Source: Gerris lacustris | Taxonomy: Eukaryota; Arthropoda; Insecta; Hemiptera; Gerridae | Direction: 5' to 3' | Assembly (NCBI GenBank): GCA_951217055.1 | Contig: OX578280.1 | Span: 43,093,882-43,157,881, forward strand | DNA length: 64,000 nucleotides | Part shown: piece by piece, positions 10,346 to 21,153 of the stretch | Position numbering within the stretch: the stretch's first letter is position 1 | How the letters are laid out: each line of letters opens with the position of its first letter | Translations under genes and position numbers: made by a program | Notes under the pieces: model-generated | Databases searched by the model: none | Seen by the model: the letters and a program-made list of their open reading frames with translations, nothing else | Told to the model about the DNA's origin: nothing

Positions 10346-11926
10346 ACTATAAATATACTACGTTACGTATATAAGATAGTAAAAATTATTTAGTTGGTAT
10401 TCTGTCTCCCCGAGGTCTGGTTGTTAAGTTAATTATAGAGTAATAATTTACGTACGTAATCTACGAGCTACAACTTTTCACCTAATGTTTCGATTAATAA
10501 CTGCTCTTGGTCATAACTGGATGGAAGAACATCTCTACTTTCTGTAAAAGTGTAATGAAAATGTCCCATACCTTATTAGGAATCAATCCCATATCATGGA
10601 TAGATTCTGGGAAAAGTTCAACAAGGATTAAGAAGATGGAAATCTTCAAACATGGATTAAGAACATGAATACCTTCAACCATGGACTGGAGTGGTGACAT
10701 CGAGATGGAAAAATAGGCTTAAAGAGGACCTAAACCGAGATAATACTGTTACAAGAAAAGTAAATTAATTTGATTTTTGAACTTCTGAAAACGGATTAAC
10801 TCCTGAGAGAGAAGATAGATTTTAAGGGAAGTGTTAAAAACTTGAAAACTTTCTTAATCGAAACTTTCCTCTGTTTTACTCAAATGAGGAATTATATAAC
10901 AAAGCAATAAAGTTTTTCACTCTTTTCTTAAAGTTATAGATTTTATAGAAAAAAAAAACATCAAAAGAAAATGTTATAAAATCTTTTGATTCAAACTTTT
11001 TTAATTATAACTTTTATCTTTTATTACAAACAAATAAAATAACATGATCAAAGATAAAAAATAACTACTACTTTAGTTGTGCAATAAAAATATAAAAAGA
11101 GTAGTCACTGAGAAACTACCTTATTTAGTTTTTCAAAGCCAAAAAAACGAAGTAATATTAGTAACACTAATAGCATTTTAATAAATGTAGTTGTGTTGTT
11201 GAATAAACAAAAAAACGAAAAAGATTGTGCAATAGATGAGTTGTCAAGTTATTAAATTTTAATATCTAATGACAGAAGATTCTATGATTATTTTTAGATA
11301 ATAATCAATTTCATTCAGCATCAATCAAGGATCTATCAAAAGTAAAAATCAAAGATTTAAATTTTCTGACTTCTTCAAGTAATAATTCAGTATACTCGAT
11401 CTTGAAGAAGCAAATACATTTTTTTGAAACAGCGGTAAATCCGAAGCTTTAATTTTTACTTTTGACCGATTCTCTTTGTAACATGATCGTAAAATTACTA
11501 TCAGTTTTTAATGATAGTAGTCTTCGTATAATGTTACACAAAAAGGCCCTACAAACCATCGACCTCTTTGTAGTTATCACAAAAAAATAAAAATAATAAA
11601 AAATATTTGGGGATGAAGAGAGATTGAATAAAGATCAAGATGTCGAAGTAAAATAAATAAAATACAATTTTAGAATATTATTTAAGTTAATCTCTCACAC
11701 AAGGGATTAACTCTCCTGTATGTCGAAGTATATAAGGAAAAAGTTGTAGTATTTCTAAAATCTTTTTTCTAACTACGCAGAACAAAGGTTGTTCGACCTC
11801 CGACCTCAATGTGTGGTAAATTTGTTGTTCAAGATATTGCATATTTCGCAATTAAACTACCTTTATAATTCACTGAATAGCACATTGTTTTATTTTTTAT
11901 TCTTTAAACTAAGTAAAGCCACATCC
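10346..11926. other. No gene seen
   Basis: AT-rich with A-runs. At 10,600-10,680 there are two short imperfect repeats of 'gatggaaatcttcaaacatgg' type. The minus-strand open stretch 10,494-10,700 has no supporting splice pattern or known domain. Confidence 0.4.
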
Positions 11927-11930
11927 TATA

Positions 11931-12010
<80 letters not shown>
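11927..12010. repeat. (TA)n microsatellite, ~84 bp
   Basis: Uninterrupted TA dinucleotides except for one G at 11,936. Slippage makes the true length uncertain. Confidence 0.97.
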
Positions 12011-12014
<4 letters not shown>

Positions 12015-12455
12015 AATTAAAATAATAATAAAATTACCAATTCTGAAGTAGCAGCCTCTGCTTCGAACACTGCAACACACAAAAAAAAAAAAATAATAAT
12101 TTGTGTGCATAAAAAAGAAATTATATAAAAAAAATTAGAATATTTAAATGAATGAATTAAAAAAAAAATATAAGTACATACGATTAAAACGATTAAGGTA
12201 TCATGTTTATATGAACAGAGATCTAGATAAATATGCACCGTGTACATCTAAATAATAAATATGTTATAAATAATAGCATATAAATTATATGCATGCTATT
12301 ACATAAGTGTCGGTGATAAAATGCGCCCACCACCAGGAGTTAAACCACGGATCCATTGTTTGTAGACAATTGTATGATCTTTAATTAAGAGTAGATTACT
12401 ATTTCTTATAGACCTATTAATTTTCTAGATATTTTCGAATAACCGAAAAATAGGA

Positions 12456-12509
12456 CCTATTATCCTAGATGGCGCCATCTAGGATCCAACCGCTATCTAG
12501 GATAATAGG
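12456..12509. repeat. Nested palindrome
   Basis: A perfect 24-bp palindrome centred on GGCGCC occupies 12,462-12,485. Its left half is also the start of a second inverted repeat: 12,456-12,470 pairs perfectly with 12,495-12,509 (15 bp). The left arm therefore has two competing partners, giving two alternative hairpins. Confidence 0.85.
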
Positions 12510-12765
12510 TAAGATAGTTAGCTCCCTTCAGAACTTGTGATATGTACTACATTATTTAAGTATCAGTAAACACCTGTGTAAAATGAAAAAAAAAATCGGG
12601 TCATCTCCACAATTTGACATTTGTTAAATGGATCTTTCTCGAAATCAACTGTTCTTTGTTTATTTTTACTATTATTATTACTTTATAATTTCTTTATCCG
12701 TTTCGGAGGGTCTTTGCTATTTTATGTGTATATTCCACACCCGTATGACCCCGCATTATCCCAAC

Positions 12766-12768
<3 letters not shown>

Positions 12769-12849
<81 letters not shown>
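12769..12849. repeat. (TA)n microsatellite, ~81 bp
   Basis: Pure TA tract. Confidence 0.97.
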
Positions 12850-12851
<2 letters not shown>

Positions 12852-15442
12852 CATAGACAGAAGAAGATATTTCGTTCATTGTGTAAAATGAATCGTCCAA
12901 TAAAGAACAGAGAAATAAATTATTATATTAGTGGGAGTCTTGGATGAACTTTATATCGCTTTTATCTTTGTTATTTGTTGAAAATAATTGTGATTTTATA
13001 TTTGTAAAATATTGGATTATATTTTGCAGTCTATATGCTTTTCTTTTTATACTATAGTTTCCAACTTAAAATTTGTATTCAATTCCAAGTCATTTGGTTG
13101 ACGTTTATTCAACTATACCACTAGCGGACTAGGGCACTAGGGAACTATGATTGTAGGGAAACCCAACAATTTATGTCGCAGTAGACTCTCTAGGACCCAG
13201 AGAGATTTAATAGCGAAGGAACTAAAAGCAACAGGGCTGTGAATAAATTGAACCAGATAAACACTATTGGGGAATTTTCTATAAGATTGGATAGTGGTGT
13301 CCAAGTGGGACCCAAACCAATCAAGTAAGGTCCTAAGTCCACAACTTTGTATAAACCAATCAAATTGGATCTTAACCTTACTTATCCGCTTTTCCACTAA
13401 AAGTATTCCGATTTGAAAAGTGCTTTTTACTTGAGGGGTGGGATAAAACATTTGACATTATGGTTTCAAATTCAGGAACCTCTTAATCACGAATTGAATG
13501 TTTCTAGCCTTTTGTCTCTTCACCCTACTACTTTAACCGTTGCACGATAGTTTTAAAAATATTTTATCTATTATTCTGTAGGTTAGGAATAAAAGTGGTT
13601 TTCTCTCTAAATAAATACGTACGTACACAATAGGAGTATTCACGATCTTTGCGTATAACGAGTTATATGTTAAGGAGTTAAATGATATAAATTGAAGATT
13701 GTGAGAGTCCTTGGCCAGATGGCGAGTTATAAGTTAAATGTTAAACAGGTGGCTTGCGCATGCACCATTTGACAGTTTTTAGGTTAAACATTTTTCTTTC
13801 TCACCTTAATCTACGATTTTCCCACGACCATAATCTCAATCCAATTTAACATCTATGAAACTTCATTATTTTAAGGACTAAGTCTGTTTATTTGAGAAAA
13901 ACAAAATTCGCATTTCCCCTTTGATCAGTTGGAATTTAATTATTTCTATGCCAAGAACCTTAAAACTAGTAACCCCGACGAGATCAAATATGCGAGGCAA
14001 TAATGAAGAACCAAGTGATCAAGTTCAGATCACGTCAGCCACTCACAATGAAGTCGCACGATAGTACAAGACCGATGCTAACAAACGAATGAACATTGTG
14101 AACAAAAGATGCGAACGAATGACCGAGACGACATAAGTTATTAATTTTTCTTCTATTTCAACCAAATCAGCTATTAGATGTGGCCAGTTTAATTAGATTA
14201 GCGCATTCATTATAACTTGATAATGCTTCAATAATGCTGATTGGTTGTAAGATTTAAAACTAATTTAATATAAATATAATTTTTCTAATTAAAATAGAGA
14301 GAAAATAATTACTAGATATAATTTTCTCCTGCTCAAAGCCTATCGTAATTACCAAGTAATTATAAAAAATTATAGTTACATCATATAAATTTAAAAACAA
14401 AAAGATAGAAGTTATTAAAATCAATCTTATGTGGCCGTAACTAGACAGCAATTAATAAAAATTTGTGCCATGGACATTTTTAATTATCAAATTATTAATA
14501 ATTATTTATCAAATAATTAAACTTTAATTTACTTTTATATTATTCAAAATGAAAGAAAAACAATTCTGTCAAATTTATAAATACGAGTATATATAATAAG
14601 GCGTAAGTCAATGCCACGTTTTCATTCTTATCAATTTTTCTTTATAATTACACGGTTAATTATGGTTTTAGAGTGATAAAGATTAACGAGGAATGACTGT
14701 TATCGGTAAACTTGGATTACCGAATAGTAATTATTATGATAAAAGAAAGTTAAAAAAAATGTCGATAATGTCATTAGTTTAGTCTTTAAAGATATATTAT
14801 TTATTCTTTTAATTTCTCTTTTCTAGTCTTTAAACTATATTTTAGTATGCTATATCATATTGTTGTATCATTTGTTTATATTTATAATTATTTAGACCCT
14901 TTTTTAAAGCAATGATACTCGTGCTGATTTGTTGGTCTGAAACGGGGTCATAAGAGCTATAATGTGACAATACGAAGATATTCAAAATTGATTTCGATTA
15001 TATTTTTTGCTGGAAGTGATTTCAAATAAAAAACTACGGACAAGAACGGTGATGATAGAGATTTAAATGTCGATAAAGTGACGAAAATACTAAACGTACA
15101 TGTGAATAAGAAAAGAAAAGTATTTTGTTGAGAGACACCCTGAACAAAGTGTTGAATAATGTTCAGTTTAAAAATAAGAAGGGGAAATAAAATATTTATA
15201 AAGGAACACAGAGCTGAATAAAAATGTTCCTTGTAGCACTTTGCTATAATTTGTCTGACAGGAGGTCCAGGTTCAAATCCCGGCCATGTGACTCGCAGAA
15301 CTTAAATCAAATGACTATCTGGTTAAGAATATTAATTATACTGTTTATACCGCTAATGAAATGACATTTCAACCTCACGTCATCTACTCGATATAGTTTA
15401 GTGACCACTTTGGTTGCCTCAACCCTTCCACGGATAATATTT
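12850..15442. other. No gene seen; isolated box B-like sequence
   Basis: AT-rich. The only tRNA-like item is ggttcaaatcccggcc at about 15,270-15,286, a box B-like word without a box A at the correct distance, likely a SINE remnant. A minus-strand open stretch at 13,137-13,451 lacks recognisable domains. A pyrimidine/purine-poor region around 13,900-14,120 is slightly GC-richer but not open. Confidence 0.4.
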
Positions 15443-15955
15443 TTGCTTCCGAGCTTACCGTAGCAGAGTGATAGTTCTGAAGAACGACTTTTTTTATGTC
15501 TCAGAATTTTTAAATTTCAAAATCTATTTCAGTTATCAGGAAACATTTTTGGTCTAATGTCTGTCTGCTTTAGCAGTTAGTAACCTTTTAGCGAAACAAC
15601 ATAATATCTTAAAAACTACTCGTCCGATTTTTATGATAATTTAGTTATTCAGTTGTTGTAGGTCTCACATAATTTTCAATCTTCTGCACCCATTAGTTTC
15701 ATTTTCACATGTGTACAGTGTACAAGCCTTTTCTTTATTAAAACATATATCATTATAAGTGCTCATCTGACTTGTTTTTAGAAATTTTGATAGTTTGTCG
15801 AAATTAGACTATTAATGATCCATTATTAATTTAAACCATCTATGCACATTATATATTACTAAATTGTTACAGATTTAAAAAGGGGGGGATTAAATAAAGT
15901 AGACAGTAATAGGTCGTAAAAGCTATGAGCCACACTTTTTGGCAGACTAATTTAG
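15443..15955 (+). repeat. GCTTACCG-family interspersed repeat
   Basis: Starts ttgcttccgagcttaccg and ends near 'agccacactttttggcagac', the same start and end seen at 27.3 and 55.9 kb. Contains 'actactcgtccgatttttatg', a phrase also found in this family at 45.7 and 59.6 kb. No open frame; non-autonomous. Confidence 0.65.
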
Positions 15956-16199
15956 TATATGGTTTAAACGCGTGCGAAGACAAAAGACATTTTTATAAAG
16001 AAACATATTTTTGGAGTTAAAGGACCTTTAATATAAAAGTTCATAGAAGAGTATTTCTTTTTATATATATTCTCTTTGTATTAGAAGGTAAAAATAAAAC
16101 TACATGAAAAATGTGCAGACCCAATCTGCCCTGTTCGCAGCACCGATCTACCCCTTTGGCAGGCTGTTGTTCCACGAAAGTACGACGGATTAAGTTTAC

Positions 16200-16252
16200 C
16201 TCAATAACACGGTATCCTTTATACATTTTTACCCACAAACATACAAAGTAGA
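16200..16252 (-). CDS. Weak candidate linking exon (53 nt)
   Basis: On the minus strand, acceptor TTGTTTTATATAG, 53 open bases, then GTAAAC. It would complete the split codon left by the 19.95-kb exon and end in phase 0, matching the 2.6-kb exon. The donor is weak and such a match is easy to find by chance in 17 kb, so this is only a hypothesis. The GC-richer stretch at 16,110-16,190 next to it is unexplained. Confidence 0.12.
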
Positions 16253-16680
16253 CTATATAAAACAATTAATAACAATAAGACATTTACAATACGTCATCAA
16301 AAGATAACAGTGTTGCTTAAGCCGTCCAAGCTGTTCAAAGGCGATTGCGCCATGCTTTATTTATTATTGACAGAGTTAAAAAATAAGACGTCGCAAATGT
16401 TTATAACTTTTATTAAGTCAACATCAGAAATATATGAATGAATGAGGAAACTTTTCAAATTATTTTTAAAATATTGAACGCTGTGTACAAAAAATAAAAA
16501 AAGAAAGTTATTTGGACTCTATCAACAAAGAAAACAAAAAAAATATTGAAAAGTGTCGGAGTAAGGAGGAAAAAATATATATATGAGAAACGCTTCATGG
16601 AAAATATCAAGCTACGTGACTTCTCGGTGCATTTCCAACCTCTTACATTCTATATATATATTATATTTATCTATCTATTG

Positions 16681-16683
<3 letters not shown>

Positions 16684-16772
<89 letters not shown>
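16684..16772. repeat. (TA)n microsatellite, ~85 bp
   Basis: TA tract with a G interruption near its right end; preceded by a shorter TA/CTAT stretch from 16,650. Confidence 0.97.
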
Positions 16773-16779
<7 letters not shown>

Positions 16780-19159
16780 CAGTATATATTTACACTCAAA
16801 ACATGAAAGGGCATTGCATATAAACATCATTCGTCAATATCAAGGCGTTGTAGTTTCAGGGGTTGACATTTTATTTTATAGGAATGTGTCATGGGAAGTA
16901 TAAATGAAAATTGAAGACGTTCTAATGAAAAATATATAATTGGTTTTGTTTTTGTACCAATCCGTCTTTGTGCCATGTGTCCTTAACGACAAAAATTGGG
17001 TATTTTTCTCTATTTTTATTTTTTTATTTTTATTAAGGATATATTCCTTACATCACATATTATGTAAGAAGAAAATATTTCTCTGCAAAAATCTCAAAAA
17101 TATAATGTCTTAAGAAAGGTTTGAGTTAGACACTTCGGAGGAGTATCAGTGCGTTAAGGCAACAAAATTGCTCTTGAAGGCCTTTTTCTTAAGTCTTTAT
17201 AATATACGGTTCAAATTTATAAATAAAACAAGCTTTTAAACTACCTCCATTTTAAAACAGCTGGGCCAATTATGACAAAGTCAACAGATTTGTTTGAGTG
17301 TACTGAAAGCATATAATTGGTAACTTTATTTGTTTTTAACATTTGTTACCTTTAGCTTATGTGAAAGTCAGAGTTTGGATTTTGTTTTGATTAAATTTGT
17401 TTCCTTTTAGTTCTTGTAATGGTAAGTTTAAATTCTGGTCGTGAAAATTGAATTATTGTACACGTTTCAAATAATGACAGAGTTGAATTTGACTGGCTCT
17501 AGAATTAGACAAGTTGCTTCAGTTAACTTTCCATTCTTAAGTCAACTTATGCCATTTATCAATACAAGGTAATAACCAACAACTAGCACATATAAGAACC
17601 ACTTTCAACACTAGAATTCTTTTGCATTGTTGACACAATTAGTTATGTAACTATTAAATTTATGTTTGTTAATTTAAAAAAAAACTTATCAATATTACCT
17701 AATCAAAGACATAAAACCTAAAAAAAAGTGACTTATCGACAATCAGGGTTTTGGAAAAACTCCTAACATAATAGTAAACATTCTTATCATTATCATTATA
17801 TTAATTGTATGACTCATTCTTAATAAAAGTACATGTTCATACATAAATCTCAATACTACGGCACTTATCGCAAAAGTTTTAAAGATGAACATGTAACAAT
17901 AAATGCCTTTTAATAAATATAATTGTCGAATGAGAAGAGAAGAATTAAAAAACGAAAAAACATCATTATTTTAGCATCCAAAACCTAATTTCCATTCTCT
18001 TATTTATTGAACAGAAGAAAATGTAACACGTTTGAAGATAATTCGATGTCAATATAGAATTACACGTCAAAAGTGTTTTAAAATTATAATTTAATTTGCA
18101 TTTAAATACCTTTTTTAAATTTAAATTTTACTTTCTTATATATTAAGTATGTCGATGTTGCTTTTAAAACCCTTCCAATGGTATTAGACAAACCTTCTAC
18201 AAAAAACCTCTTAAGTAAAATTACCTCACTATCTAAGAAGATTTCATATGACCTTGAACAGCTATAGTGGAAACTTTACTCTCCATCCCGGCAGGGTAAC
18301 AGATTTTCTATCTTTTTAATGGGCCAATAACTTTTCAATTCATGGATATTTAGTAAACTAAAACTACTCGTATTTACCACCTTTTTATCTCTATTGATAC
18401 ATACTTAATTTTGATTATAATATTCTTACAATATATTTGAACGAGCGTATTGAGTTCTTTTTTTCAGAGATATGGGGTTTAAAAGATTGTGTGTTACTTT
18501 GTTGGTCTGTTTTTCTCATGATAAATGGCGTAGAAATTGACCGATTTAAACGAAATCTGGCGCACAGGTGAATTTTGGACAACAGAATAGTGTTGGAAAT
18601 TTTGCACTTAATATTTTCAAGATGGTGGCCAATGTGACGAATGACTAAACAAAAAGTTTTTAGTGAGCATAACATGTTGTAAATCTTTTTGAAGGTTTTG
18701 AAAAGAAGAGAAAAATGATATTTTAATATTTTTACAAAATTTCTATTCTTTGCCGGCATTTTAAAACCAATAAAGCTGAAATGTGGGTGTTGAGAAAAGT
18801 GTTTGCTAATATAGCATGTAATATAATTTTAAATCTCTTTTTATGGGGATAAGAATGTGCAAGTTTTTCTCAGAAAACTGTTTCCTGGTAGCCATATTGA
18901 AAAAGAAATAAAGCAATTTACAACCAAAATAAAAATTTTTCACACGAGTTCTTTATGCGTCACATCTAGAATGTTCAATATTATCATCCGACTAGATCAG
19001 TATATCCGTAGGCAACTTAGAGTTATGAGAGACTAAGACGCAGTCTCTCATATTATATTCACAATTCTTTAAGAATATAATAAGAATAATAATAAGAGGG
19101 AAAAACATTTTTTCTAACGTCGAGTAAATTCACAACTTGGATTTATACTTTTGATCATA
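16773..19159. other. No gene seen
   Basis: AT-rich. Around 18,480-18,640 phrases such as 'ttgaccgatttaaacgaaatctgg' suggest the end of a decayed DNA transposon, but I found no partner arm. The 114-codon minus-strand open stretch at 18,415-18,759 falls on it and looks like a by-product. Confidence 0.4.
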
Positions 19160-19433
19160 TTCTATCTATCCTCAACTTTTATAATATACTACTCAACTTT
19201 TATTGTATGTACTCGATTTTTATTATCTGTTACTTAACTTTTAACCTGGTCCTATCTATCCTCAACTTTTATTATATGATTTACTCAACTTTTATTATAT
19301 GCTACTCAACTTTATTATATGCTACTTAACTTTTAACCTGGTCCTATCTATCCTTAACTTTTATTATATGATTTACTCAACTTTTATTATATGCTACTCG
19401 ACTTTATTATATGCTACTTAACTTTTAACCTGG
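19160..19433. repeat. 92-bp higher-order tandem repeat, 3 copies
   Basis: Units start with tcctatctatcc and end with cttttaacctgg. Copies at 19,250-19,341 and 19,342-19,433 are almost identical; 19,160-19,249 is more diverged. Within each unit a shorter motif (actcaacttttattatatg) repeats three to four times, so this is a two-level array. It lies inside the presumed first intron of the minus-strand gene. Confidence 0.85.
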
Positions 19434-19669
19434 TCCTATCCAACTTTTAAGGTGACATATTTTGAAAGGTCGTTATAAATAGTTGAAACTTATCTGAAAT
19501 CTCAATTATTTTGTTCAGTTGCTTAGACTAAATCACATAAGGTTATAGTAATAATAATATAATCACTGGTGCTACTACCTATGCAAGGTTTAGGCCTATC
19601 AAAACAAACAAATTATTGTGTTACATAACTATTTACGTGTAAATTATTATTATTTATAACACGATCCGC

Positions 19670-19900
19670 TCTATTATTGTTATATATGAGTTGTTGTTTG
19701 TAGTATTGTAATATATAACTTGTTACGTTTTTATAATTATTATATATTAACTTGTTACATTTATATTATTGTTATATAGAACTTGTTACGTTTATATTAT
19801 TATTAAGTGTATAATTTGTTACGGTGATATTATTATAATATAGAACTTGTTACGTTTGCAGTATTGTTATATATAACTCTTTTTGTTACGTTTATAAAAA
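19670..19900. repeat. Tandem repeats, ~35-45 bp units
   Basis: Six or so imperfect copies of 'ttgttatatataacttgttacgtttatatta' type, ending about 45 bp from the donor of the signal-peptide exon. Confidence 0.7.
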
Positions 19901-19948
19901 AAACAAGTTTTACATAAAAAATAAAAAATTATATAAATTATTACTCAC

Positions 19949-19991
19949 CACAAACAAATCCAACTAGGACAATCAAATATTTAAGATCCAT
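19949..19991 (-). CDS. First coding exon: signal peptide of a secreted protein
   Basis: The minus strand reads CAAAAAATGG around the start codon, then MDLKYLIVLVGFVC, then a single base of a split codon, then the consensus donor GTGAGTAA. The peptide has a charged N-region (D, K), a hydrophobic core (YLIVLVGFV) and a small/polar end, which fits a signal peptide, so the product is probably secreted or membrane-targeted. The exon ends in phase 1. An appropriately spaced TATA box and initiator lie upstream, giving a 5' UTR of about 120 bases. The rest of the protein is not identified; the 45-codon exon at 2,629-2,763 is the only other good exon on this strand. Start chosen because it is the only ATG between the promoter and donor that opens this frame. 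Confidence 0.7.
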
Positions 19992-20086
19992 TTTTTGATG
20001 ATATAAATTTTAAATTGAACGAATATTAATTATAAAAAATCAAGAAATATATTAAATAAATGAATATATTATTACACCGTGTTACG

Positions 20087-20150
20087 ATGTGAACTGAACT
20101 AAAGCGAGCACTGTAAAGAACTTATCTATCTGACTGGTTAAATATATATA
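20087..20150 (-). promoter_or_regulatory. Core promoter: TATA box and initiator
   Basis: TATATATTTAA on the minus strand at about 20,139-20,149, with TTACAGT (initiator-like) about 33-36 bases downstream at 20,110-20,116. A second arthropod-type initiator word, TTCAGTT, occurs at about 20,092-20,098. Spacing of the first pair is canonical for TATA-Inr promoters. Confidence 0.6.
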
Positions 20151-20577
20151 CATTGATTAGTTTTCTTGCATAAATGACAAAATCGATAAAAACCCTTTAT
20201 ACTAATACGCTATATTATTTTCTATAGAATTATTAACGTAAGTGGAAGCACAGAGGGGGAAGAATACGATAAAGAATTGGAATGAAGGATATAATAATTA
20301 CTAAGATTGCGTTGAAGGAAAAATACATTTTTATTGTCGTCGGCTTTATTTCTTATTTCTTCTTATTAATTGATGTCATTAAACTTAGTTCAATGAGTCA
20401 TATAGAGGCATGTGGTCAAATTTACCTTTTATATTTTTTAACATTATTTTGACATATCTTATCATTAGGAAAATAGTTTCAATTCTATTTAGAAATTGAC
20501 AAATTACTCTCTTGTCACGTTATGATTAATTAAAGAAGATTTTGAAATTATTACTCTAATGATCAAATACTTTATTA
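20151..20577. other. Upstream region of the minus-strand gene
   Basis: AT-rich, no gene; any distal regulatory sites of the signal-peptide gene would lie here before the SINE begins. Confidence 0.4.
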
Positions 20578-20837
20578 GGCCACGTCTGGTCAGGTCAGCT
20601 ATCAATAAATCAAAGGCGGTCCGAGGTCGTGGGTGCGATCCCGCGCCGTGTTGCTCTGATTTACATGGGTTCTCTAATGATCACACCTCACTTGCTTCGG
20701 CGGTATATTGTACAAAGGTATGATGAGTGAAGTGGCTGCAACTCTCTACTACAGGGCTAATAAAAGTTGAGGTTTTAATAAGGGACTAATTGCCAGGTTC
20801 GAACAAGTGGTTCGTTTTACCCGTCTAGTACTAGTAC
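20578..20837 (+). repeat. tRNA-derived SINE, copy 1
   Basis: Contains a box B-like gggtgcgatcccgcgcc, a conserved body (cttcggcggtatattgta, gaagtggctgcaactctctac) and a 3' region ending acaagtggttcgttttacccgtctagtactagtac. Copies 2 (35.4 kb) and 3 (45.8 kb) share the body and the CTAGTA-rich tail. The LTR element at 20,838 interrupts the tail, whose remainder (agtactacta) resumes at 25,323. Confidence 0.75.
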
Positions 20838-21043
20838 TGTTGAGAAAGTTATATTTAATTTATTTAATATTTTATTTTATTTTGTTTTTAAATTATGTAA
20901 ACACTGTCTTTATATAAACAAACATGTATGTGACAGTTATAATAAATAATGTGTATTGTTGTTTTTTGTCTTAAAATGAAATTGGCTTTCTTTATTAATT
21001 ACCAATATAATTAATGTTTAATGATCAAGTAACTGATCAAACA
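20838..21043 (+). repeat. 5' LTR
   Basis: 206 bp, TG...CA ends. Contains a possible poly(A) signal aataaa within 'gttataataaataatgtg'. Identical to the 3' LTR by direct reading. Confidence 0.95.
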
Positions 21044-21061
21044 TGGTGTCAGGTGTAAATA
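21044..21061 (+). promoter_or_regulatory. Primer-binding site
   Basis: TGGTGTCAGGTGTAAATA begins directly after the LTR; TGGTGTCAGG is complementary to a tRNA 3' end ...CCTGACACCA, as in many leucine tRNAs. tRNA identity is inferred. Confidence 0.7.
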
Positions 21062-21153
21062 AGATATAATAGTTCATCCCACAACAAGATTTATTTGGTA
21101 TGATGTTTTGTTTTTCTTTCTAAGTATTATTTATTGAAATAAAATAAATAACA

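Noticed and set aside
11789..12947. Open frames of 68-108 codons through TA tracts
   Set aside because: They encode (YI)n or (IY)n from the (TA)n microsatellites; the same applies near 16.6 and 41.3 kb.
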